From assembly GCA_963752695.1 (NCBI GenBank), contig CAVVZB010000001.1:372001-436000 (forward strand): a DNA stretch of 64,000 nt, in the 5' to 3' direction. Below are positions 44,888-53,402 of the stretch, in pieces. The notes under the pieces are model-generated. The model was not told where the DNA came from. It saw nothing but the letters and a program-made list of their open reading frames with translations, and made no database searches. The stretch is from Bog-113 sp963752695. Its GTDB lineage: Bacteria > Acidobacteriota > Terriglobia > Bryobacterales > Bryobacteraceae. The position numbers were made by a program, and so were the translations under genes. Positions within the stretch are counted from its first letter, which is position 1, and every line of letters starts with the position of its first letter.

Positions 44888-46175
44888 CAAACGCGCGCGT
44901 CATAGGCTGTTCTTAGCAGTTCTCGGCTGTGTCCTTCCGCTTACTGCTCAAACACCGCTCACTCTGTCACAAGCCGAATCGTTAGCTATTCGGAGTCATC
45001 CTCAAATCGCCATTGCTCGAAATGTTGCGGCCGCGGCTGGGCAGCAAGTCATCGAGTCCCGATCCGCCTATTACCCCAATGTGCGCGGCGAGGTGACAGC
45101 TTCGCAAGCCAACCCTCTGGCTCGGATCGGTGCAGGCAGTTTGCAGCCCTCCGCTCTTTACAACCGATTCGGCCAAGGCTTGGAAGTAAACCAACTCGTA
45201 ACCGATCTCGGCAGGACGAAGAGTCTGGTTGCCACATCCAGGCTCAACGAGCAAGCTGCGCGTCAGAACACAGCTGCTACACAGGCCGACGTTATTTTCG
45301 CCGTGGATCGTGCATTCTTCGCCGCTCTTCAGGCGCAAGCTTTCGTGCGTGTCGCGGAACAGACGGTTCAAGCCCGGCAAAGTGTGGCCGACCAAATCGG
45401 CGCTTTGGCAAAAGCCCAACTCAAGTCACAGATCGATGTTAGCTTCGCCGATGTTAACGTCGCCCAAGCGCGTCTGCTATTGATTCGCGCTAAGGACGAT
45501 GTGGAGCAAGCGTACGCCGATCTCTCTCGCGCACTCGGCCAGGATACAACCGCCACTTATCAACTGCAAGAGCCACCTTCGGATGAGGTCCTTCCGCCGT
45601 ATGATGCCGGTCTGGTGACACGCGCGATTCAGAGCCGACCCGACTTACAGGAGTTACGGTTTCGCCTCAGCGCGGCGCACTCGTTCGAGCAAGCCGAGCG
45701 CGACCTTTCGCACCCGAATGTCAGCTTGATTGCGGTTGGCGGCGCTCTACCATTTTTAGATCAGACACCGCGGATTTCTCCACACGGGTACGAAGCTGTG
45801 GCTGTGAACGTGGAGGTTCCCGTATTCAACGGGCACCTCTTCTCGGCACGGCGGGAGGCCGCGCATTACCAGGCGCTCGCATCCGACCAACGTTTGCGCG
45901 ATTTACAGCAGCAAGTTACACATGATGTCCGGATAGCATGGCTCACGGCTTCAAACGCTCAACAGCGCGTGCCCGTCACCGAGGAATTTTTGAAACAAGC
46001 CAACTTGGCGCTTCAATTGGCGCAAGGGCGCTACAACCTCGGACTCGCCACCATCGTAGAGGTGTCCCAAGCACAACTCAACGTTACACAAGCGCAGATC
46101 GAGAATGTAAACGCGAGGTACGAATATCAGAGCGCGTTAGCAGGACTGCAATACACACTTGGAACCCACCACTAG
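44880..46175 (+). CDS. TolC-family outer-membrane efflux channel
   Basis: A 431-residue outer-membrane protein with signal peptide (FLAVLGCVLPLTAQTPLTL). Two helical-hairpin repeats are seen, each with the typical VDRAFFAALQAQAFVRVAEQ and NARYEYQSALAGLQ type ends; the NP-like and Gln-rich segments fit the TolC fold. It is the third gene of the efflux operon, its ATG overlapping the pump stop. A terminator for the convergent gene lies just beyond. Confidence 0.93.
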   Translation: MLNKRARHRLFLAVLGCVLPLTAQTPLTLSQAESLAIRSHPQIAIARNVAAAAGQQVIESRSAYYPNVRGEVTASQANPLARIGAGSLQPSALYNRFGQGLEVNQLVTDLGRTKSLVATSRLNEQAARQNTAATQADVIFAVDRAFFAALQAQAFVRVAEQTVQARQSVADQIGALAKAQLKSQIDVSFADVNVAQARLLLIRAKDDVEQAYADLSRALGQDTTATYQLQEPPSDEVLPPYDAGLVTRAIQSRPDLQELRFRLSAAHSFEQAERDLSHPNVSLIAVGGALPFLDQTPRISPHGYEAVAVNVEVPVFNGHLFSARREAAHYQALASDQRLRDLQQQVTHDVRIAWLTASNAQQRVPVTEEFLKQANLALQLAQGRYNLGLATIVEVSQAQLNVTQAQIENVNARYEYQSALAGLQYTLGTHH

Positions 46176-46206
46176 CCTCGAACGGCGTCGTCAGACGGCC
46201 AACTGG

Positions 46207-46239
46207 CAAAAATCACATCCCGCCAGGAACAGCGGGATG
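46207..46239 (-). terminator. Intrinsic terminator of the TIGR03437 gene
   Basis: An 8-base-pair perfect stem (CATCCCGC pairing with GCGGGATG, 8-base loop) at 46216-46239, read on the minus strand, is followed by TGATTTTTG. It lies 24 bases after the stop of the minus-strand secreted-protein gene. The T run makes it a normal Rho-independent terminator in that direction. Confidence 0.72.
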
Positions 46240-46263
46240 CAATAGATGGCTGTACGCGTTAGG

Positions 46264-48198
46264 TTAGCGTGTTGAGTGCTGCATTTTTCCGGTAGGCGGA
46301 ATGGTGCCGGTGCCAGCTGCGACTGTTATCTTTGCTTCCGCACTCAGTGAGTCAGGTCCGGCAATAGCAATCGAGACATCACCGGAATGAATCCCGGAGG
46401 CCGGTATCTGTACGTTGATCTGATACAGTCCCGCAAATCCTGGCGCCAGTCCCGCGTAGGAGACAGTAGCAAGCTGATTATCCACCAACACTCCGATCGT
46501 GTTCGCCGGAGTGACGCTCAATGGGCTTGTCGGACCTACGGCGCCTGCAGCAATTGAAGGAGAAACAAGTCCCAATCCTTCTACAAAGAGAGCGATCGTC
46601 TCGCCGGCTGCGACCGGACTGGAGGTTGTGACCAGGGAGTAATCCAGATGGAGCGCAGCCGCGTAGCCAATCCCATCTGCGGGAACCGTGAATACCCCGG
46701 GCGAAGTAGTGCGGACATAAGTGGAAATGGTGTCAGAAGCGACCCCGTTGTTTACCACTTGAATGGTGGCAGACTGGGGCTGCAACGATGTGGAGCCACT
46801 GGAGGTGGCCGTCGACAGCGTATACGGCGCAATTACCGTGACTGCGCCTGGGCTTACATAGGCTACAGGCGCCGGTGTTCCATTGATCAAGACCTGCACA
46901 TTACTCAGGGTCGTCGCGATAGGAGTGGCCGAGGCCGAGGCCGTGGTCGCCGAAAGCCCGCTGCCGAATAGAGTGACAAGCTCGCCTGGTGCAATGCCCG
47001 CTGTAAACGGAGCAAAACTGGCGGCATTCACGACCCCTTGCGGATTGAGAAAGACTCCTGTCCCGGTCAACGTGGTCGCAGGGATAGCAACATTGATCCC
47101 CAATGCCGTGCCAGTGTCGTATCCGATCCTAATGCCATTACTGCCCAGAACGTAAGTCGCTTGTAACAGCGGGTCAGAGACGCTTCCATCGGAGTTAGCG
47201 GTGTAAGTATCCGCGAAGGTGTAATCGTAAGGCGTGCTGATCGGCTCTGAATTCAGGTGCTGGTGCGCGACTGTCAGGTGATTGGAAGTGTTGAGCGAGC
47301 CATAATAACCAGCCAACGTCGTGGTGCCACTTGCTAGTGCTGATACGTCCTGATCCAAACCGGCTTGATAATATAACCCGGTGAAACCGAGGGTGGATGG
47401 CGGAGGTGTCACTGTGTTAACGCCAATGAGCATGTCCCATCCAGTTGCCGAGCCGCCGAAAACAAACTTGCCGTCAGGCGATGCATACAGTGTCTTCGGT
47501 CCGGAGAGAAAGATGCCGGCCGCGGTGTTCACGGGAAAAGTAAGGGTGCCCACGCCACCGGTGAACGTGTAAGGAACAGTGGCGGGCAGGATTTGCGTTA
47601 CTAACGTTGACGCCGCGCTAGCGGAGTGTCCAGTAATCGCAAGGGGTGTGACATTTCCTTTTCCGTCAGCTGTAACGGTGAACCAAGCGCTCATGGCCGC
47701 GGTGGGGTCTGTGCTGGGAAAGTTCAGGCTGGCCATGGAGTAGGCGCCATTTAGCGTCGCCACTGTGGCCGACGGAGTAGCTGGGGCCGCGATAAAGAGG
47801 TCGTTGAAGTTACTGCTGGTGCTGCTTCCGACGACAATCCCGTTGGAGACCAGAACATAGACCAGGTCCGTGCTGGAGACTGGCCCACTCAATGTTCCTT
47901 GTCCGCTTGCGCCGAGTACGTAGGTACCCGTCTTGGTGAGGGGCGCAACTGCCTGAGGGACGACCGTGGAGTCGAGAAGGGAGCCCGCGATCGAGTAGTT
48001 TCCGTTTCCATCGAACGTAATTGTGCCGTAACTCACCGTGGAGCGACTTAGCGTTCCTAGCGGGTTGCTGACGTAATAGCTCACCTGGCGAAAGTTGTAT
48101 GCTCCGGTTAGCAGTGCATTCGAGTTCGGAGTGGCCTGCGACCAAGCGGAACAACAAAAAGCCACACCGGTAAGGATTGCCGTCTGTAATACGTTCAT
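46264..48198 (-). CDS. Secreted protein with C-terminal TIGR03437 (Solibacter) domain
   Basis: A 644-residue protein. ATG 48198 is preceded by AGGAG at 8 bases and begins with a signal peptide (VLQTAILTGVAFCCSAWSQ); the frame is open to 48255 but lacks these. Residues ~25-385 form a beta-rich region of low-complexity Ser/Thr/Val sequence. The last ~240 residues carry the TIGR03437 signature: GVVNAASFAPF, IAPGELVTLFGSGL, INGTPAPVAYVSPG, VEGLGLVSP and GLYQINVQIP. This domain is typical of Solibacter-type Acidobacteriota and is thought to anchor or fold exported proteins. Confidence 0.93.
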   Translation of the reverse strand: MNVLQTAILTGVAFCCSAWSQATPNSNALLTGAYNFRQVSYYVSNPLGTLSRSTVSYGTITFDGNGNYSIAGSLLDSTVVPQAVAPLTKTGTYVLGASGQGTLSGPVSSTDLVYVLVSNGIVVGSSTSSNFNDLFIAAPATPSATVATLNGAYSMASLNFPSTDPTAAMSAWFTVTADGKGNVTPLAITGHSASAASTLVTQILPATVPYTFTGGVGTLTFPVNTAAGIFLSGPKTLYASPDGKFVFGGSATGWDMLIGVNTVTPPPSTLGFTGLYYQAGLDQDVSALASGTTTLAGYYGSLNTSNHLTVAHQHLNSEPISTPYDYTFADTYTANSDGSVSDPLLQATYVLGSNGIRIGYDTGTALGINVAIPATTLTGTGVFLNPQGVVNAASFAPFTAGIAPGELVTLFGSGLSATTASASATPIATTLSNVQVLINGTPAPVAYVSPGAVTVIAPYTLSTATSSGSTSLQPQSATIQVVNNGVASDTISTYVRTTSPGVFTVPADGIGYAAALHLDYSLVTTSSPVAAGETIALFVEGLGLVSPSIAAGAVGPTSPLSVTPANTIGVLVDNQLATVSYAGLAPGFAGLYQINVQIPASGIHSGDVSIAIAGPDSLSAEAKITVAAGTGTIPPTGKMQHSTR

Positions 48199-48290
48199 AT
48201 CTATCACTCCTAGTTGGCGAGTACTCGTCAACGCTAACAGTGTAAGCCTATCCATCCAAGCCGAACAGAGATAGAGTGGGAAATAGATCT

Positions 48291-49595
48291 ATGACGAATC
48301 TAAGAATTCCGTTTCCCGCCATCGCGGCTCTCGCTTTGGCCGTTTTTACGAACTCACCAGCCGCGGTCGCCGGCTCGAGCTACGGACCCGTTCTGACTGG
48401 AGCCAGCGCATTCACCGACTACTCCAAGGAAGCCCCGGGAACATTCCATAAGATCACCGTATCGGATCTCCCTCAGCCATACGCGACAAATTCTTCAGGG
48501 AACGGACCGAACTTGGTAAGCCGTCCAGCTGACGCCTGGCCGAAGGCGCCAGCCGGATTTAAGGTAGGCCTTTTTGCAACGGGCTTACACAACCCTCGGG
48601 AAATTCGCACGGCGCCCAACGGAGACCTCTTCGTTGCGGAAACGCACGCGGGCGACATCCGGATTTTTCGTGGCATCACGGCCGACGGTAAGGCCCAGAC
48701 GACGTCGGTGTTTGCCACCGGGCTTCATGATCCGTTCGGTATCGCGTTCTATCCTCCTGGCAACACTCCGCAATGGCTCTACGTTGGAAATACGAATTCC
48801 GTGGTGCGGTTTCCATATAAGAATGGGGACTTAACGGCAACCGGAACAGCGCAGACCATGATCTCGGGTATTCCTACCGGCGGGCATTCTACGCGGGACG
48901 TAGTGTTCTCCCCGGACGGTAAGCGCTTGTTTCTTTCAGTGGGTTCGGGATCGAATGTGGATGACCCGGACACCCATCCGCGCGAGATCCGGCGGGCAAA
49001 CATTTTGGAATACACGCCAGAAGGCACGTTCGTGAAAATCTTTGGAGCTGGCATCAGGAACCCGGTGGGACTTGCAATTCAGCCCGAAACGGGCGATGTT
49101 TGGTGCTCAGTTAATGAGCGAGACGAGTTGGGTGACAATTTGGTCCCCGATTACATTACACATGTTCAGGAAGGCGGCTTTTACGGCTGGCCGTGGTACT
49201 ACATGGGCGATCATCAGGATCCCCGTCTGGAGGGTAAGCATCCGGAGTTGAAATCGAAAGTGATCGTCCCGGATGTCCTGCTCCAACCGCACTTCGCTTC
49301 CCTGGAACTGGCCTTTTACGAGGGTGGGCAATTCCCTCAGGAGTATAAGGGCGATATCTTTGCCGCAGAGCACGGGAGCTGGAACAAGGCTAAGCGCGCC
49401 GGTTATGAACTGATCCGCGTACCGGTGAAGAATGGGAAAGCCACTGGCGAGTGGGAGGACTTCCTCACGGGGTTTGTCACGGCAGACGGTCAGGTATGGG
49501 GGCGGCCGGTCGGAGTAGCTGTGGCGCCGGACGGGAGCCTGATGGTGACCGATGACGGGTCGAATTCCATCTGGCGAATATCTTACGGTCGGTAG
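48291..49595 (+). CDS. PQQ-dependent sugar (sorbosone-type) dehydrogenase, secreted
   Basis: A 434-residue beta-propeller of the GSDH/L-sorbosone dehydrogenase family, with a signal peptide (FPAIAALALAVFTNSPAAVAG). Family marks are GFKVGLFATGLHNPREI, NGDLFVAETHAGDIRIFRG, GHSTRDVVFSPDGKRLFLSVGS, AGIRNPVGLAIQP, and EHGSWNKAKRAGYELIRVP near the end. Such enzymes oxidise aldoses in the periplasm with PQQ; the substrate is not defined. ATG 48291 is preferred over GTG 48276. It is divergent from the TIGR03437 gene. Confidence 0.88.
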   Translation: MTNLRIPFPAIAALALAVFTNSPAAVAGSSYGPVLTGASAFTDYSKEAPGTFHKITVSDLPQPYATNSSGNGPNLVSRPADAWPKAPAGFKVGLFATGLHNPREIRTAPNGDLFVAETHAGDIRIFRGITADGKAQTTSVFATGLHDPFGIAFYPPGNTPQWLYVGNTNSVVRFPYKNGDLTATGTAQTMISGIPTGGHSTRDVVFSPDGKRLFLSVGSGSNVDDPDTHPREIRRANILEYTPEGTFVKIFGAGIRNPVGLAIQPETGDVWCSVNERDELGDNLVPDYITHVQEGGFYGWPWYYMGDHQDPRLEGKHPELKSKVIVPDVLLQPHFASLELAFYEGGQFPQEYKGDIFAAEHGSWNKAKRAGYELIRVPVKNGKATGEWEDFLTGFVTADGQVWGRPVGVAVAPDGSLMVTDDGSNSIWRISYGR

Positions 49596-49671
49596 AGTTG
49601 CTTGATTCACGCAATTCGCCGTGGTTGCACTAAAGTTCTGGCGCGTTCTTGCCGATCACCTGCTTACCAAC

Positions 49672-50745
49672 ATGAACGCGCCGAGACAATTTAGACTTCT
49701 AACCCGCAGCGACTTCGACGGACTGGTTTGCGCCATTCTCCTCAAGAGCCTCGGCATTCTAGAGTCGATTCAATTTGCCCATCCCAAAGATGTACAGGAC
49801 GGAAAAATTGAAGTCAACGAGAACGACATTCTCACTAACCTCCCCTACGTGAAGGGGTGCCACCTCTGCTTCGATCACCACTCAAGCGAGGGGACCAGAG
49901 CAGGCGAGAAGCGAAATCCCCGCCATATTTTAGAGATTTCCGCCCAATCGGCTGCCCGAGTCCTTTATAACTACTACGGGGGTCAGGCGGCGTTTCCGGG
50001 TATTGCCGATGAGATGATGCGCGCGGTGGACAAGGCAGACTCGGCAAACTTCACGCGTGAAGAGATTCTGGACCCCCAAGGCTGGGTGTTGATGTCGTTC
50101 CTCATGGACGCCCGCACGGGGCTGGGGCGCTTCCGGGAATTCCGGGTGGCCAATCATCAGCTCATGATGGATCTGGTCGACTATTGCGGCAAGCATTCCG
50201 TCGAGAAGACACTCGACTTACCTGACGTGCGGGAGCGCGTTCAACTCTATCGCGAGCACCGCGATCTCTTCGCGGATCAGCTGCGACGTTGCACCACGGT
50301 TCTCGGCAACTTGGCCTGCCTTGACCTGCGCAATGAGGAAACAATCTACGTCGGAAACCGATTCATGGTGTATGCCCTTTTCCCGGAGTGCAACATCTCG
50401 ATGCATGTCCTATGGGGCGTAAGGAAGCAGAACGTGGTACTCGCTCTAGGAAAATCGATACTGGACCGAAGCTGTAGCACCAACATCGGCGACCTGCTTT
50501 TCAGCTACGGCGGCGGCGGACACGAAGGGGCGGGAACCTGCCAGATCGAAATTGCTAACGCTAATGCTGTGAAACTGGAAATCATCGCGCGGATCAACGC
50601 TGAGGATCAAGGGCGCTTGATAATGGAATCCCAGAAGACGGATGGTGCTGGAGGAGGGGGTCGAACCCTCATACCGAGTGAACGATGCGGGATTTTGAGT
50701 CCCGTGCGTCTGCCAGTTCCGCCACTCCAGCCTAGCCAGTTGTAG
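49672..50745 (+). CDS. DHH-family phosphoesterase with 3' end running through tRNA-Leu
   Basis: A 357-residue cytoplasmic protein of the DHH/DHHA1 superfamily (oligonucleotide or pyrophosphate hydrolases). Metal-binding motifs are TRSDFDGLVCAI, the FDHH in LCFDHHSSEG, and Asp in VDKADSANF. The C-terminal DHHA1 domain has LFSYGGGGHEGAG. The last ~33 residues (after IMESQKTD) are translated from the antisense of the tRNA-Leu gene, so the natural stop has probably been lost; a TGATAA pair lies in the +1 frame at 50618-50623. Substrate unknown. ATG at 49672 chosen; the frame is open to 49621. Confidence 0.85.
   Translation: MNAPRQFRLLTRSDFDGLVCAILLKSLGILESIQFAHPKDVQDGKIEVNENDILTNLPYVKGCHLCFDHHSSEGTRAGEKRNPRHILEISAQSAARVLYNYYGGQAAFPGIADEMMRAVDKADSANFTREEILDPQGWVLMSFLMDARTGLGRFREFRVANHQLMMDLVDYCGKHSVEKTLDLPDVRERVQLYREHRDLFADQLRRCTTVLGNLACLDLRNEETIYVGNRFMVYALFPECNISMHVLWGVRKQNVVLALGKSILDRSCSTNIGDLLFSYGGGGHEGAGTCQIEIANANAVKLEIIARINAEDQGRLIMESQKTDGAGGGGRTLIPSERCGILSPVRLPVPPLQPSQL
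50643..50731 (-). tRNA. tRNA-Leu (anticodon CAA)
   Basis: Read on the minus strand this is a class II tRNA: acceptor GCTGGAG/CTCCAGC, anticodon stem CGGGA/TCCCG with loop CTCAAAA giving anticodon CAA, a long variable arm, and T-arm GAGGG-TTCGACC-CCCTC. It reads UUG. Discriminator is A, and CCA follows directly (50643-50645), so the 3' end seems encoded, unlike the tRNA-Ile2 in this window. It lies 28 bases downstream of the glycosyltransferase gene on the same strand and fully inside the 3' part of the DHH gene on the other. Confidence 0.96.
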
Positions 50746-50759
50746 TATAACGCTTTTGG

Positions 50760-51761
50760 CTATTTGAGGTCCTCGAGCCAAGCTTCCACCAGCGGGATTT
50801 CTTTCTGCTCCATGATGCCTGCTTGGACAAGCGATTCATAGCAGGCGAGAAGATTGGCTCCAAGATGTTCGACGCCTGGCTTCAAACTAAGGCTCATCAG
50901 CGTTTCGCCGATCTTGCGGTTATGAAGATATCCGGGCACCTCGTCGGCGAAGTCGCGCATCAAGCTGTGGTCATTGCGCAGTTGTGAAACAGTTGCTTCG
51001 TGGAAGAGTATGGACCACCCGTTCTCCCATCCAATTCGCTGAGCGACAAAACTGCGCCATATATCGGTCATTCGGAAGGAGCAGTATGCCGGCAGATAAA
51101 GCAGGGGAAACGCATCACGCCAAAACGTCGTGTTCTGGCTGTTGAATGGGCACCAAGCCGACTGGGCAAGCGCTAAACGGCGGTCGCTGCGGAAGCTAAG
51201 CGGGAGCGGCAGAATCAGGCGGTAGATGGCATCGACGTCCGGGTTATCGTCTGCTAGGCCCTGCTGGATTGGGCAGTCGGCGTGCGACACAGGGATCTTC
51301 TCGAAGGACACTGGTTCGGTTTGGACTTCGTCTAGAGGTAAGCCCCGCGGCCAGATCAGAGCGTCGGAAAAATATCGATAGACGTTGACCCAGGAGGCCT
51401 GGCTCAGCGTCGGCACGGACTGCACCCGTTCACGTATACCCCAGAAGCCTTCGCGCGGGAAGTTGTCATCGTCGGTTTCGATGATCAATTCTGCCCCGTC
51501 CCTGGCTGCCAGCAGATAGCCAATATTCTTTCTGGCGTAGTGGCGCTTGGGGACCAGTTCCGAGGTTTTCAACCCCGTCTGAGCTTGCCGGTCCAAGCTG
51601 TAGAAGTCACACCCGTGCAGTTGAAAATCTTTTGGGCTCGGAACGTCGCCGATCATCAGGAACTTGACGCCATGCTCGAGCGACCCCGCCGCGAGTGAGC
51701 GAAGAACATCGTTTGGTGCGGCGATCGAGGTAACAACAAGCGCGGTTTTGGCGTTGATCAT
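50760..51761 (-). CDS. STELLO-like (DUF288) glycosyltransferase
   Basis: A 333-residue protein, probably cytoplasmic. Its core RKNIGYLLAARDGAELIIETDDDN matches the DUF288/STELLO family: plant members are Golgi glycosyltransferases that help cellulose synthase assembly, and the DDDN segment is a metal-binding DxD-like motif. Other family-like parts are WVNVYRYFSDALIWPRGLPL and PFNSQNTTFWRDAFPLLYLP. The ATG at 51761 (MINAKTALVVTSIA) is used; the frame is open 153 bases further upstream, but that part lies across the divergent YifB promoter region. The acceptor is unknown. Confidence 0.82.
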   Translation of the reverse strand: MINAKTALVVTSIAAPNDVLRSLAAGSLEHGVKFLMIGDVPSPKDFQLHGCDFYSLDRQAQTGLKTSELVPKRHYARKNIGYLLAARDGAELIIETDDDNFPREGFWGIRERVQSVPTLSQASWVNVYRYFSDALIWPRGLPLDEVQTEPVSFEKIPVSHADCPIQQGLADDNPDVDAIYRLILPLPLSFRSDRRLALAQSAWCPFNSQNTTFWRDAFPLLYLPAYCSFRMTDIWRSFVAQRIGWENGWSILFHEATVSQLRNDHSLMRDFADEVPGYLHNRKIGETLMSLSLKPGVEHLGANLLACYESLVQAGIMEQKEIPLVEAWLEDLK

Positions 51762-51863
51762 AGATTCTCGTAAGGTGTGTGATGCAAACCTTTGAGGATA
51801 ACTCACCAGAGAGAGTTCTTTTATGCGACATTCGGCGTCTCGCGCACACCACGTGTATCTACA

Positions 51864-53384
51864 ATGCCGCTTTTTAAGATGAACAGCGCCGCTGTGTTCG
51901 GAATCGATGCGCATCCGGTCCAGGTGGAGGTCGACCTATACAAATCGGGGATGGCGCGGGATTTCGTTCTAGTGGGGATGCCGGATACAGCCGTCCGGGA
52001 AAGTCGCGAGCGCATTAAGAGCGCCATGATGAACTCGGGTTTCGGCTACCCGAATAAAGCCGTCACGGTGAATTTGGCTCCAGCTACCGTGCGGAAAGAA
52101 GGTGCGGGGTTCGATCTTCCCATGGCGCTAGGCATTTTAGGCGCGATGGGAACGGTCAAGAACCTGGATCAGCATCTGGTCATCGGGGAATTGTCGCTGG
52201 ATGGTGCCGTTCGGCCAGTGCTTGGAGCGCTTTCCGTTGCCGTGTGCGCCCGCCAACAAGGCATTCAGAACTTGCTGCTGCCGGTCGAGAATGCAGCTGA
52301 AGCCGCCGTCGTCGAGGGATTACAGGTTTTCGGGGTACGAAGCTTAGCGGAGTGCGTGGCTATCATCAGCCGCCCGGGGGAATTTACGCCCGCCAACCCG
52401 GTGAATCAGCCGCGGACAGAAACGGACGAGTCCAGTCCCGATTTTGCAGACGTTCGGGGGCAGACAACGGCTAAACGAGCGTTGCAGGTAGCTGCGGCAG
52501 GAGCCCACAACCTGTTGATGATTGGTCCACCAGGCTCGGGGAAAACAATGTTGGCCAAGCGATTGGCCGGAATTCTTCCACCGCTGCGCTTCGAAGAGGC
52601 CATTCAAACAACCAAAGTACACAGCATTGCCGGGGTGCTGCCGAAAGGCGCCGGACTGTTGCATCGCCGCCCCTTTCGAGCACCGCATCATACGATTTCA
52701 GGAGCTGGGTTAATCGGAGGCGGCACCAGTTCGCCTCGGCCAGGCGAGGTGAGTCTCGCGCACAATGGCATTCTCTTCCTGGACGAGTTCCCGGAATTTC
52801 CGCGCAATGTGTTGGAGTTGCTCCGGCAGCCGCTGGAAGACGGAACGGTCACTATCGCGCGCTCGCATATGACCCTCTGCTTTCCCGCACGCTTCATGCT
52901 GGTGGCGGCTATGAACCCCTGCCCGTGCGGATTTTATGGTGACGCGACTCGCGAATGCCGTTGTACTCCGGCAATCATCCAACGATATCTGGGCCGGATC
53001 AGCGGCCCGCTACTCGATCGGATCGACATCCACATCGAGGTTCCAGCCGTGCCATTCAAGGAGTTGCGGTCGGACATCGCCGTTGATAGTTCGGAGCACA
53101 TGCGGGAGCGCATCAATCTTGCCCGGGAGCGACAAGCTCATCGTGGATGTGACAATTCCGCATTGCCGCCGCGGGCGCTTCGCCAGATGTGCAAGCTTGA
53201 CGGCGCGGGCGAGAGAACCCTTGAGCTCGCTGTTCGAAAGATGAGTCTTTCGGCCCGGGCCCACGACCGTATTTTGAAAGTAGCTCGAACCGTTGCGGAT
53301 CTAGATAGCTCCGACACGATTGCAGCGAAACATATCGCCGAGGCGATTCAATATCGGAGCCTTGATCGAAATTACTGGACCTGA
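51864..53384 (+). CDS. YifB family Mg-chelatase-like AAA ATPase (ComM type)
   Basis: A 506-residue ATPase. The N-terminal domain (FGIDAHPVQVEVDLYKSG, GMPDTAVRESRERI) is that of ComM/YifB; the AAA+ core has Walker A GPPGSGKTMLAKRL and Walker B FLDEFPEFPRNVLE, with the zinc-like cysteines in NPCPCGFYGD and CRCTP. ComM is a helicase that drives branch migration during natural transformation in some bacteria. ATG at 51864 fits the family start; the frame is open to 51792. It is divergent from the STELLO-like gene, 102 bases apart. Confidence 0.95.
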   Translation: MPLFKMNSAAVFGIDAHPVQVEVDLYKSGMARDFVLVGMPDTAVRESRERIKSAMMNSGFGYPNKAVTVNLAPATVRKEGAGFDLPMALGILGAMGTVKNLDQHLVIGELSLDGAVRPVLGALSVAVCARQQGIQNLLLPVENAAEAAVVEGLQVFGVRSLAECVAIISRPGEFTPANPVNQPRTETDESSPDFADVRGQTTAKRALQVAAAGAHNLLMIGPPGSGKTMLAKRLAGILPPLRFEEAIQTTKVHSIAGVLPKGAGLLHRRPFRAPHHTISGAGLIGGGTSSPRPGEVSLAHNGILFLDEFPEFPRNVLELLRQPLEDGTVTIARSHMTLCFPARFMLVAAMNPCPCGFYGDATRECRCTPAIIQRYLGRISGPLLDRIDIHIEVPAVPFKELRSDIAVDSSEHMRERINLARERQAHRGCDNSALPPRALRQMCKLDGAGERTLELAVRKMSLSARAHDRILKVARTVADLDSSDTIAAKHIAEAIQYRSLDRNYWT

Positions 53385-53402
53385 CTACTGGTTCGTGCAT
53401 TC

